Of a stretch of DNA of 64,000 nt, positions 45,701 through 56,791 are shown in pieces. Position 1 is the first letter of the stretch, and each line of letters begins with the position of its first letter. The notes under the pieces were generated by a model that saw nothing but the letters and a program-made list of their open reading frames with translations, made no database searches and was not told the DNA's origin. This stretch comes from Calonectria ilicicola (taxonomy: Eukaryota > Ascomycota > Sordariomycetes > Hypocreales > Nectriaceae), in NCBI GenBank assembly GCA_020809705.1, contig CP085830.1, positions 2,790,001-2,854,000 of the forward strand, written 5' to 3'. The translations under genes and the position numbers were made by a program.

Positions 45701-48700
45701 AGTGCATTCGAAGGATAGGCAAGCTGCATCGAGGGAGGATCTTTTCCATTTCTTCCGTTTTTCTTGATTTCCTACTTAGGCAATTGCTGTTGGGCTCCTG
45801 ACGCACACTAAGTAAGGCAGTTGTGTTTGGCACCCCTGGCACCTCGCTATCACAACTTTTCTTCTTTGAGATTTTGTTTTTATTTTTAATTTTTAATATT
45901 TATTATTTTTTGCCTCAAAAAGAAGAAACTAAACAAAAAACAAACAACCCAAACAAAATGAACAAACATGACCCATCCGAATATGCAAAGTTGTCAGTGT
46001 TGCGTCAGGCCGAACCCACTGCAAACCAGCCCGCTGCCTCCTTCATTCCTTCGTTCCTTGGCCATAATCTCGCAATGGCCAAAGCAACGACAGAGCTCTT
46101 GTCTGTGTCTGGATGGCAGCTTGGATGGGTCCGTCATTGGAGGCTGAAGAGGCAACGCTAGGCTCGAGACAAGTTCTCTCGCGGGGCCGTCGTTCTGGCC
46201 ATGCCGCCGCTTATTCACTAACCCGCGAGTTGGGACCAACTGGCTGTGAGGCAAGCCCTCATGGTTGCGCGTTGGTCCAACAAGACCACATCAACTGCAA
46301 CTATCTTGTATTGAGTTTATGCTGCTTGTTCCCGACACACCCCACCCGCTGTACCACCACCCCCAATGCACCCACGCCCCAAAGCCCCAAGCCACATGTA
46401 CGTGCGACCTGGATGCCGCAGCATCCAGCAGGTCATGGATGGCCGCAGACAGCTCATCGGCCCTATGTGCGTACGGACGCCCGTTTGAAGATCGCATCTG
46501 GAATCCCGACTCTGCCCTCTCAGGCGTTCCCCGCCTCAGCTTTACTATAGGAACCCAAAACAACTCTTGGCAATGGTCTCGACTTCTCTCATTGTCGTCT
46601 CCACAAGTCCAAGTGTAGGATTACGACAATCCACGGCCAGAATCCCTATCTGTCGCTGGGTCAAGCGGGGAGGCGAGACGTCTCTGAGATCCAAACACGC
46701 AATGGGATTGCGGGAGTGCGGGAAATGCTACCTGGAACAGGTAGCTGTGCGCCTGGGCCTCTTGTGGACACCCACTCCCTCGGCGCCACCTGGTCACCAG
46801 CCTTTGTAGCCGAACTCACTCTTTTTTTTTTGGGTGCTGTCATGGAGAAAGACTGTCGTCATGGGCAGCACAGTACAGACACTGCATATGATGAATGTAC
46901 GGAGGGTTTCCGGTTCTCTCGCAATACCTATTTTTGCATCCATCCATATATCCCATTTTCGGCTGCCTTCTGCGCCCATGAATCACGACAGGGAAAACGA
47001 AGCGAGCATCTAGGATATTCCCGTAGCTCAACGCTCCCGTTTCATGGTCCACAGTTGGTCATCATGGCAAGCCTCGATGCATGTTGGCAGGGCCTATGTT
47101 CTCTGTTCTGCGATCCATCTCATCTCGAACAGCCCCCACTTCACGACCCGGCCACTCTCCCTTTCAGCCCCTGTCTCCCGTTGGATGGAAATATGCCCAC
47201 ACCACACCCCGCCAGGACATGACGGCCGTCAGAGGACCAGATGGTGATTTCACAGTGCGGGTTGAGAGCACATCAGCACGTCATTGGCTCGAGGCCACGG
47301 AGGTCTCAACAACGGTTATGCGTAACATGCGCTCAACCGTGGAGTTGACACAGAGCTAATATAATGAAGGACCAATGGGGACATCCCAGCCGAGCTGCAT
47401 CTCCCTGCCGTGGACTGGCAAACCTTGCTCGTCCGGCTGTGCAGTCACGCTGTGGCCGGCTTGGTGGATGTCGTCGGCGTCGGCGGCGGGAAGGCATCAG
47501 GCATTTCAACTCTGTCGCGCGCCACCCGCAATTTCACTGTATTTGCCTTTGAGGTCCGGGGAGGTCGTGCTGTTGGGCCCTCACCAAAGCAGTCCACCTG
47601 GTGGCCATTGCCTCTGACCGCCTGGTTTTGCATCTTTCCCAGGCAACGTGACGCTTCGTTGATGGATGGCATAGGAGGTCCGACGCCATGTGCCCCATTC
47701 ATTTGTCTCCAAAGGAGAAAAGGAGGAGGATACAGTCCCATTGAGTGCTGCCGCGCACTCGTGGCACAGAAGTCTCTATCGCCTAGGATCAACGATGCAG
47801 CTCTTGGAGATCCGCCACCCTCTGGTTTTTCGGTCTCGGGCTCGTGTGGCTCAGCAAGGCAAATGGGTCGGGAGTGGTCGACTCTCTTCGGGAGGGGAGA
47901 GGGTGTCCAGGGGCAGGGCGTGGCGCTATGAATGGCCCCGGTCTGTGGTCCGTGAAGGTGCGGCACCGACAGGCTTCAAAACATGCACCGGACCACCCGC
48001 TCTGCTCCGCCAGGCACCACACACCACTTCACCCACTTGGTGGCTTCTGTTTCCATGTGCGTGTGCCTGCCCCTGGTGTACATGTCGGGATCTCGTCTCG
48101 AGCATTCTCCCCATTTACCCCCCTTGGTTTTAATCACACTTCTGCTGAGCACAAGACCGGGGATCCTCGAAATAGGATGGTCGTGTTCAGACCATTGAGC
48201 AAGGGCATGCCACTTGCGGATGCATCGCAGGGGACCTAGGGCGATCACGGACCCCACTGGAAACGTTTGCTCTGAACCTGTGCCATATATCCCAAGGCAT
48301 CTCGTTGCTGTCATTCGGAGACTCGGTTCTTCCCCTCTTGAACTTAAGCTGGTTTTGGTTCTCGAGATACCACTTCCCTTTTGAGCCTTCTTTCCCGTAT
48401 AGATGCGGCTGCTTCCTTTCCGACCAACGTCTTTCACTTCTTCATAAGTTTCCCATCAACGAGTACTTTCTTTTTTTCATCTGACTCAAACTTCTTTCCT
48501 TTCTCTTCTCTGAGTGCTGGCTTTATCTCGAGATTCTATCCTTAGTTTGATCGTCTTCTTCTTCTTCTTCCAGTGAATACTTCTCCGTCACTCCAACAAA
48601 ACAGGTTATAAAAAAACACCCTCAGCCACTCTTCTATTTTTCCAAGGATTGCTTGGTGGCCGACGATCTTTTCAAGCCATTAGACCAAGAAGTCGTGCAG

Positions 48701-48892
48701 TGCCGCTTCAACCCATATCTACAAACAAGCATCCACCGAACCACCACCATCGACCCCAGAGGTCCTCGCAACCCTTAACCCAAACACATCATCCCGCCCC
48801 CAATGCTTGTTACCAGACAGTGCGACACAGAACAAAGCCATTGGCCTTTTAGCAAATACGATTCATCTCGCAAGCACCCAAGTCCCCCACGG
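39710..48892. other. 9-kb intergenic region upstream of the homeodomain gene, no supported gene
   Basis: No frame in this stretch has recognisable domains; frames of up to 173 codons at 47410-47966 overlap on opposite strands and are not credible. A (CA)10 microsatellite lies at 45547-45566, and a T/A-rich stretch at 45860-45960. The last 500 bases (48400-48890) are strongly pyrimidine-rich (CTTTCTTTTTTT, TTCTTCTTCTTC) and then C/A-rich (CCACCACCATCGACCCC), which fits a long 5' leader of the homeodomain gene. Regulatory RNAs may be present but are not visible. Confidence 0.55.
45547..45566. repeat. (CA)10 microsatellite
   Basis: Ten uninterrupted CA units, outside any supported gene. Confidence 0.9.
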
Positions 48893-50824
48893 ATGTCGAA
48901 CCCCTACGATGCTGCATTGTCGGTGCAGTCGGAATGGCAAGGACAGCACCAGTATCCCCCAACCAACGGGAGCATTTTTCCACAGCAGGACACATCAGCG
49001 GGACACCCATCGTCTGGAACTAGCAGCAACCCCTTGGGAATCCAGGTAAAAGAGGGAGAAGGATCACCACACGTCAACACGCTCCCCCCTGTGTCGGTAC
49101 CCCGAACAACACACCCATCTCCAGTATCCAACCCATCAGACAACATGGACGGAGTCTCTGGCATGAAGATTGCAGGACTGGTTCACGACAGATCTCAGGA
49201 TGCCATGGATGTGACTAGGCACTCTTTTGGTGGCAACAGCTTGAGCCCGGCTCCATCGAATGGCCAGGAGTCACAGGCTTCTTCCATCAATACTGGGCAT
49301 GGAGACAAGATGCTAAAGAGTGACGAGGAAGAGGACTTTGATGATGATGATCTGGATGGAGAGGGCCAAACTGCTGCTGAGAGGACTGCTGCTCGCCGTA
49401 AGATGAAGCGATTCAGGTAAGGGTGGCTGGTTCAGAGACGTCAAGACGTAAGCTAACAATTATTAGACTTACCCACCAGCAAACCCGGTTCCTCATGAGT
49501 GAATTCGCAAAGCAGCCGCATCCTGATGCCGCCCACCGGGAACGGCTCTCACGAGAGATTCCTGGGCTCAGTCCTCGGCAGGTGCAGGTCTGGTTCCAGA
49601 ACAGGTAAGCATGGAAATCGAGCATCAGATGATTCCAATCGCTAACCGTGTTAGACGTGCCAAGATCAAGCGCCTTAATGCTGACGACCGTGACCGAATG
49701 ATTAAGATGAGGGCTGTCCCGGACGATTTTGATAACGTGCAGGCCCTTCATTCGCAGTATGGAGCAGTCCATGGACTTGGAACGACTATGCCTCCGGCTC
49801 CTAGCGATCTCGGAGCCCATTCCTATGCACAGCACATGATCAGACCTTTGATAGTGGATGTAAGGAGAAGTCCGGGTGACCACACTTCTCATTCCGGCCT
49901 CACCCCCGGGTTTGGAGGAATTGGGTTTGGACCAGCACCAAACCTCAACAGCCCTGCTATGATGTCTCCCATTTCTTCTGCTGGCGGTGACCGATACCCA
50001 TACGGGAGCCAATTCTCGACCCCTATCGGCGGAGCTCCGAGGACATCCAACCCATTTGGGAGCCAGAGCGGATTAGACTCCCCACTGGATGCTAGCAGGC
50101 ACAGCCCTCACCCCCTGCAGCCTCAACTTCGAGATCCCATCAGCCGAACCAGGTCCGAGTCTTCGCAGTCTCCTCTGCGTTCGGGCATGTCTTGGAAGGG
50201 CGACTCAATTGACTACTCCAACTATAGGGGATTAAACACAAGCCCCACCATGGATGATCGAAACCCACCCATGTACCAGACTGGTGGCATGAGTGGCTAC
50301 GACTCGACATCTTTCTCCAGTAAGCCCTTGGCCTTCTCAGCGGCTAAGAGTGTTGGGCTAATGAACCGACAATAGCTAGCTCATCGCAGCCCCCTTCGGC
50401 TATGAGCTACCCAACCATCCCCCGACCACAGAGTGGCTCTAGTCTTCGAGCGTCGACGTCCTCTTTGCCCTTGAACGTCGACCCAAGGGACCATTATCGA
50501 ACTGCTGGCTCCGAAGTCCACACCCCAAGCGCCTCAAGCCAACCCCGCTCCACTCCTACCTCTGCCCCATACAGCTCGTCTTCCTACACTCCTAGCTATC
50601 CGTCTTCTTCGCTCACTACGCCCATGGAATACTCCGTTCCGAGGTCATCGGACCCTAAGGCGAACATGCAGGACCCTCAAATGAGCGCGCCAATCGCCCA
50701 ACCGAGTGACTTCTCCCAGGCTGTTCATGGAAGCATGGGGAGTCAAGATCATGGACGCCAAGACGGCCATCAGCGAAAGAGAAGCCTTACTGTACCTTCT
50801 GGAACTCTTCGACCACTTTTTTAA
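48893..50824 (+). CDS. Homeodomain transcription factor, 591 aa, 4 exons
   Basis: A nuclear DNA-binding regulator. Exons are 48893-49416, 49467-49604, 49655-50319 and 50376-50824, joined to 592 codons. The homeodomain runs from about residue 169 (KMKRFRLTHQQTRFLMSEFA) to about 228. Helix 3 is SPRQVQVWFQNRRAKIKRL, with the invariant W217, F218, N220 and R222; two introns interrupt it, one in the N-terminal arm and one inside WFQNR|RAK. An acidic stretch DEEEDFDDDDLDGEG precedes it. The rest is Ser/Pro/Gln-rich and probably disordered. It resembles the Htf1/Hox2-type homeodomain proteins that control conidiation in Fusarium and Magnaporthe, but I recall this only by resemblance. An in-frame ATG at 48803 would add 30 residues; 48893 is preferred because the added residues look non-coding. 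Confidence 0.9.
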
Positions 50825-51616
50825 TATTGTTAGACTCATCGCACTAATTTGAAGGCCAGGTTTGGAGAGAGTAGTGAGTGATGGCAATGGTTGCGCGGCC
50901 CTGGTTGGTTGTTTGCATCCTTGAAGTTGCTTATTGCTCTCTTTTGAACCTGTCCTTCGCATCTGCTTTGGTCTACACCTTATCATGCCTATGTCAGACG
51001 TGGCCCCAGTTTTGCGAACGGCATCAAACAATAACTCCATTCGTTTTTACTCTTCCCTTTTGACTTGTCTCAATCAATACAGCATCTCGGCGCAATGCAA
51101 TGGTGGGCAGCGGGCATTGGCAATGGGTCTGGGAGCCCCGGCGGCTTGGGTATGATGCAATGACTTGTTTATTTGTTTGTTTGTTTGGTTGCGGCTTCTG
51201 GGGCTGGCCTTTGACTATGATTATGTATGATGTTTTGGTTGGGCTTGGGGATGGAAAACCAGGAACGGGGTCATTTTTCGGCGCTTCATTATTTTTGGTT
51301 TTCTGTTTTAACAGGAACGGACTGGATCTGGTTTCCTATGTGGCATGTTTTGCTTGTAGATAAATCTTTTTTAGATTGATGTGGCCTACGTGGTCAACGT
51401 CCTCCCTGGACACGCCGCTTGATGCGGAAGATAGCACTTTACATAGTGACTAGCCCAGAACTCTGAGTTTTGTCTCTAGAGATTTCAGGACCTCAATAAT
51501 TCCTTTGAGCTTGACATACTGCCCCAATAGATGCAAAAGTAGTATGACATGCCCTGGCTTGTTGGTAGGATAAGGAATGAGATGAGATAGCAGTGGCTTT
51601 GGGGCGCATGGTAATA
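50825..51616. other. 3' region of the homeodomain gene
   Basis: Probably the 3' UTR of the homeodomain gene followed by spacer. It is T- and G-rich, with TTTG repeats near 51168-51188. No gene is supported before the inverted-repeat element at 51617. Confidence 0.5.
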
Positions 51617-52293
51617 AAGGTGGGTCGCAAAAGTCTGTCAAAAAACGCGATTTTACATAAAAACACACCTCTAACACTCTTTAATAAAACTATTTAAAAA
51701 AAGAAGAAAAATAAAAATAAAATTAATATATAAAATTAAATACTTATATTTTCTTAGTATATAATTTTTATTTTAAAAATTCTTATTATTATTTATTTAT
51801 TAAAGATTAAAAGTAAGAAGAATTTAAAAAAATTAAATTAGTGGATTTATAGTAGATTTATAGAAGGTGAAGAGATTTTAAAAAGAAATAAGTATTTGTT
51901 ATACGTCAGAATAGATAGTCAAATCACGTGACGGATCTGTCATCTATAAGAACAGATCCGCCCTATTAGATAGAGAATCAAGTTCATTACAATTCATATC
52001 ACAAGACCTACCTTAGAGTAACTATGCCGTGAGCCTGATAACCATACGAATCCGACGCTTAATGAATAACTGACAACCCTAGCAAGACCGACAAATCTGT
52101 TGGCTAACACCATAAGTCCGCTTTTAAAAGGAACGATAACAGTATTTAAATATTAAAATAATAAGATTTTATAAAGATTTATTATAAAATAAATAATATA
52201 ATATAATAATATAAGTATTTATATTATAAAAAATAAAATTATTGAGTTTTGCTGTAAAATCTGGTCCTTTGACAGACTTTTGCGACCCACCTT
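51617..52293. mobile_element. TA-flanked TIR element (677 bp with insert), non-autonomous, RIP-like
   Basis: Both ends carry the same terminal inverted repeat: AAGGTGGGTCGCAAAAG continuing to 26 identical bases, then a short mismatch, then GATTTTACA on both sides. TA lies directly outside each end (51615-51616 and 52294-52295), pointing to a Tc1/mariner-type element. No transposase frame is present, so this is a MITE or deletion derivative. The internal arms (51670-51896 and 52147-52250) are almost pure A/T, as left by repeat-induced point mutation. A 245-bp solo LTR with target duplication is nested inside; without it the element would be about 427 bp. Confidence 0.85.
51897..52141. mobile_element. 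Solo LTR (245 bp), probably Ty1/copia-type, nested in the TIR element
   Basis: It starts TGTTATACG and ends CGATAACA, so it has the 5'-TG...CA-3' ends and a 6-bp terminal inverted repeat (TGTTAT/ATAACA) of retrotransposon LTRs. A perfect 5-bp target duplication GTATT flanks it (51892-51896 and 52142-52146). It contains an inverted repeat CGGATCTGT (51932-51940) / ACAGATCCG (51952-51960) around a TATAAG sequence, which could be the LTR promoter. No internal retrotransposon sequence is present, as expected for a solo LTR left by recombination. Its base composition is far less AT-rich than the host element. Orientation cannot be set with certainty. Confidence 0.85.
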
Positions 52294-54074
52294 TACCGAG
52301 CTTGTGGGTTAGGTTGCTGCACCAAGCAGAGCCCAGACAATCTCATTTGGCCTTTAGGGAGACAAATCATCCCCCCCCCCCAACTAGTTACTTGGTCTAA
52401 TGCCTACTAATAAGTCTGACTATTTGTTAGCCAACAGTCTTCAAAACGCGTACACACTGGAATAGGCCTCGCGTGTTGCTCCATCGCAGTCAGATAATGC
52501 CTTTGTCCTCCTACAGCCAAGCGGTTATCAGCACACCAAGAAGAGCGCTGAAAACTTCAGTCAAGGATGATAGGTTTACCAGATGTAAGGTGTCATCATG
52601 CGTGAATTGGAAGCCTCACGAGTAACATGGATTTTCCGATTAACTTACATTTGGGATACGAACAATTCGTGGGTGGAAGTAAGGACGGCCGGTACTTGTC
52701 CGTGCATCGCATACAACACAAGATTACAGGCTTGTCACAGGGGCATGCATATGTATATATAGGCGTGCTCATGAAGATATGTCACTTGCATCAGGTCATC
52801 ACCGCATCATGGTAGCCGCACGAGGGGCCCTCGTGATGATGGTTTTAGGCAAGGTTATAAGGTTTTTCTGGACCATTCCACTCCGATGATTGTCAGCAGC
52901 GAATGAATTCGAGCAGAGTCGGCACGCTAACGTAGGTATACGGAGGGTGGTCTTTGGGTTATTATTGATGAAAAGAAAAAGAGAAAAATTTTGGTTCGCG
53001 CGATGCACGAGCTGGTCTTATCACGGTGGAATAATCACGTGACTTTGCATGTGGGTTCTGGTTAACTATTTTTTTTCTTCAGTGTGGAGCAGGCTGGGTG
53101 GAGCCAGGGGAGCCGGAACTGTTTTTCTGGTGTCGCCCCCGGAAGAAGGCCGGGTTGGACAAGGTTCGGGGATGCCGTGGGGTCGATTGCGATGGCGGAG
53201 GTCAGCGAGCAGTCGGGAGAGAATGGTGCCTGTGGCTGGGCGCCTGGGAAATGGCTTTGTGTGCGCGCCTTGTTCTGTCAATTCGGTGTGGCTCATGTGG
53301 TCGGGCAATTTTCTTTGTGCCTCCCGGTGCAGATGTCAGCCACATTGACATAGGCGCAGCTCTGAAGCGTGGATGGCCGAGCGTGTCGTGCCCCTGGTTG
53401 TCTGGGCGGTGGTGTGGGTGTGAGGGAGAGGGGAGCGCGTGTGAGTGGGTAGCGGCGAGTGCTGGGTGTGCTGGGTGCTGGGTGCAGGGGACTGACTGCT
53501 GTGTGTGCTGTTGCTGTCAGGGTGCGCTCCGTGCCTGTCTCTGCCTGCCTACCTTCTCTTCCCTCGCCGCCCGCCCACTTTCCACTTTCCACTTTCCACT
53601 TTCCCGCTGGTCGCTGGCCGCTGGTGCTGTTTGCTGTCCACTGTCCACTGTCCACTGTCCGCTGTCCGCTGCCGCCCACCTGCCACCACCTGCCCAGCGT
53701 TTGCCGGACCCCTTCTGAAAAAAGAAAAATTGCCTCGTCTTTCAGGCCTCAACATCTCTCCCTCATTCCACACTCCACACCTTCACCACCTCACACCTCA
53801 TCCACCCCCAAACAACCTACTGTCAACGACCCTACGACCGCCTCTCTTGACGTCCATCCGAGCGAGCCTCCGACCTACGACCTCCTGCTCTTCCCGCCGC
53901 CGATTCTCTGCACCCAACCCCCGTCCTGCCGACCCTCCGACGCCCGCCGCGCCGACGCCCACGCCGGAGAAACCTAGCCAGTGCATGACGTTCTGCTGAG
54001 AGCCGAGCGCAGCGACTTTCGGTCGGCGACCGGCGCGACTTTCGCCACAACCCTCCCTCGCGGAGACGTCCACG
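52294..54074. other. Intergenic region and 5' leader of MED19
   Basis: No gene is supported in this 1.8-kb stretch. It contains a C11 run at 52371-52381, a heptanucleotide minisatellite at 53575-53669 and then a C-rich, CCACC-rich leader up to the MED19 start. Open frames of up to 206 codons here overlap on both strands and reflect repeat and GC composition. Confidence 0.5.
53575..53669. repeat. Two neighbouring 7-bp tandem arrays (CCACTTT)n and (CCACTGT)n
   Basis: About four copies of CCACTTT (53575-53602) are followed, after a 30-base spacer rich in CTGG, by about five copies of CCACTGT drifting to CCGCTGT (53634-53669). The two units differ by one base, which suggests a common origin by slippage. 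They lie about 400 bp upstream of MED19. Confidence 0.8.
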
Positions 54075-55288
54075 ATGTCGTTCCACCCTCAAACGCCTCA
54101 AAGTCCATCACAATTCTCCTCCGGGACCTCGGAGCCCGTGTCCAGCGTGGCCACCTCCATGACGGCCATGGCCACGCCCAACACCTTGCCGACTCCCGCC
54201 CACAGCGTCAACGGGAGCGCCTCCCATCCCGACATCACCATGGCTGACGACTCACCGCACAAGCGGAAGCGCTCCATGGATGACAGCGGCGACCGCGCGC
54301 TGAAGAAGGTTCACCTCGAGGAAAGCAAGTTGGGCATTGAGGACCTGCATCTCGATGTAGGGAAGAAATACCTGCTTTGCCAAACTCGTAAGACTCCCTT
54401 CGCCGTCCTCTTCCCGCTACTCCTGGCGCTGCCATGTTGGCTTGGACTCCAAGTCGCGGGTGTCTCATGATTCCCGCTCCAGAATTTGTTTTGTTAACAT
54501 GACTCGTCTCTAGCGCACCCCGAATCTTTACCACGGACATCGGAAGACTTGTACGAAATGTTCAACCTCGCCGATCTTGCTGCATCAGTGGCTCGCGAGA
54601 AGCCCAACGGAGAAAAGAATGCACTGCGACAGACATACAAGGGCCATATCAAGCGCTTAGGTGTCGCCGGTCACTTCGAAGTCCAGAAAAGAGAAAACGC
54701 CCCATCAGACTTCATGGCTATGCTACAGGTACCCGATCTAGAATGGAACGTTCACGAGGTAAAAGGCCGAGAGATTGGCGATGGTCTCTCAAGCGATAGC
54801 CTCGCGAGTCTTGGAAGAGCGGTCACCATGGCCAAGGGGCCTATACCGAAGCATGTGTGGGATACCGGTGTATTAGGAGACATTGCACCATCAAACGGAG
54901 ATTCAAGACACCAGTCCGGCCGACCTACCGCCCCTAACACACCTCTCGCCGGCGTCCCCGGCGCAGCAATGAACAGGTTAAAGCCTCAAGGGTCCGCCAA
55001 CCAAGATCCCAACCGACCTCGGCGAAATATCAAGAAGCGAACCTACGGCGATAGCAGCTATGAAGGTTACGGAGAAGGTTTCCCTGACGATGATGCAGCT
55101 ATGGAGGGAGGATACTCAACGGGAGAGGGAGAAGGAGGCCAGAAGCGCCGTAAAAAGGTAACTACTTTTTCCCCCGGAGAATTTGTCAATTTTTCGTCTC
55201 ACGCTTGCTCCAGAACCCAGGAAACGCGTCACCCTATCCTAGCGCGATGCGCCAGCAAAGCTATGGGCCTGGTATGGTAGGCGCCTGA
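54075..55288 (+). CDS. MED19: Mediator complex subunit 19 (Rox3), 343 aa, 3 exons
   Basis: A head-module-associated subunit of Mediator, linking transcription factors to RNA polymerase II. Exons are 54075-54387, 54514-55157 and 55214-55288, joined to 344 codons. The first intron (126 bp) interrupts the Rox3 core: [12 protein letters not shown] joins [19 protein letters not shown]. The conserved domain continues [20 protein letters not shown] and [19 protein letters not shown]. The Ser/Thr/Pro-rich N-terminus, the basic [20 protein letters not shown] segment, and the lysine-rich QKRRKK just before the last exon are typical of filamentous fungal Med19. The final 24 residues come from a tiny last exon. 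The start is the first ATG in frame after a C-rich leader. Confidence 0.93.
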
Positions 55289-56791
55289 CGGCACATTTGA
55301 CAGGCGCTCACATCAGGATTTTTCTTTTTCTCAACGACATCCCAACTCCAGCGAGCCGCTCCGAGCGAACTAATAGGCCTCGCTTAAAAGTGGCTTCAGG
55401 CTCAGCGGCTCCTCCACAAGCGAAAACCAAAAAAATTATCCCAGCCGCACGACAAGAGATTTCGTCCCGGCTGGCTTGTTTCTCGATTTCCATAAATTGT
55501 ACAGAGTATACCACGATACACGAGGCACCTCCTCTAATGCGAGGACACCAAAAAAAGACGGCCGCCTCTGTCACATTTCAAAAATCCAGTTGAATCTTGT
55601 TGTTATTCGTCGATTTTAACGGTTTTCTATTTTACTATTGGCATCTTGCACGGACGGAGAAACGACATTCGTCCACTAGCACGGCGTTTAGGCAAACGGA
55701 GAGGACGGAGGGTATTCATTTGAACTCAATGAGGATAAGGACGGCGATGGCGGAAAGGGGTGATAATTCCGAACAATTGCACGAGAGGGCTCTCAAGACA
55801 CGGCCCCCTCCCTTATTCTACGGTGTCTCCTCCTCCTTTTTTTTTATATTTCTTTTTCATTGGTATTTTTATCTTTTATTTTTTTTTTATCCTCCTTCCA
55901 CTGCAGCATTCGCTGGAGAATCGACGGACGGGGGGAAAGGCGAAGGTTGAACGTGGGTTAAAAACCTACCTATGATGACGGTGGGCTCCGGGGGCTTTGT
56001 TCTTGTTTATTGACTTAGTTGATGCGAGGGACGGGGGGTTCTCTGGGATGACGACTAAGGAAACATGGACCACGGATGGATTCAGGAGGGTGGGTGGGAA
56101 GAACAGCGCACGAGGGCTTTTGTGTTGTTTCTTGTTGGATTAGATACCAGTAGAAGTCGTAAAATTCGACACTGGTTTCAGCGAAGTCTTTGTGTCTTTC
56201 AAGTGTTCTGTGATGTGCCACCATGCCGACGCCGCTTCTGGTTGGGCCACTAGGCCGTCCAAGTTCCATGCTGCGTTTCAGTTGCCCTCGAAACCGGTCG
56301 TCGGATATGAAAGGGGCGACGTCATGCCTGAAACAAAACCTCCAAATGGAGGGTTCAACCGTGAATCAAGAAGCCCCCTGTGTGTATCACTGCGGTGAAG
56401 ATGGACGGGGGGGAGGCCGGAGCGTCACGGCAAGTCAAACATGTTGTTCAGTGTGTCCCGAGTGACTCGATCAATGTTTTTCATAAATAAAGAAAAAAAG
56501 GAAGAAAGAATAATATTTGGGAGATTTAAGGAAACAAAGAGATCCCGAATTATTCCTCCGACGTCATCATGTCACATTTCTCATTATGTCCTTGTTCCAA
56601 TCAAGCTTTTCCTACCCATATCCAGAGGATCGATCCCCCCCCTCCCCGCCACAATATCAAAGCTCAGAAAAAAAGCCCAGTTCCTCCTCCTCCTCCTCCA
56701 CCCCTGTTCCAGTTTGATGATATACACAGTCTAGCAACCGTTTATACACTCCAGCCACGGGATCCCCACCTTTCGCGCAAAGTTAGGCACG
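55289..56791. other. Convergent intergenic region, MED19 / Zn2Cys6 gene
   Basis: A 1.5-kb gap between convergent stops. It includes T-rich tracts (55820-55890) and A-rich tracts, and should contain both 3' UTRs. No gene is supported; the frames at 55597-55975 are low-complexity. Confidence 0.55.

Noticed and set aside
45860..45960. AT-rich stretch considered as another MITE copy
   Set aside because: No CAATAC or CTTGAAAG-type ends and no TA-flanked inverted repeat could be found around it.
47410..47966. Overlapping 173-codon frames on both strands
   Set aside because: They overlap antiparallel, lack any recognisable motif or splice-linked extension, and reflect the GC-rich composition of the region.
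53098..53999. Long plus-strand frames of up to 206 codons
   Set aside because: Their translations are Cys/Pro/Ser-rich low-complexity products of the heptanucleotide and C-rich repeats; two frames are open at once.
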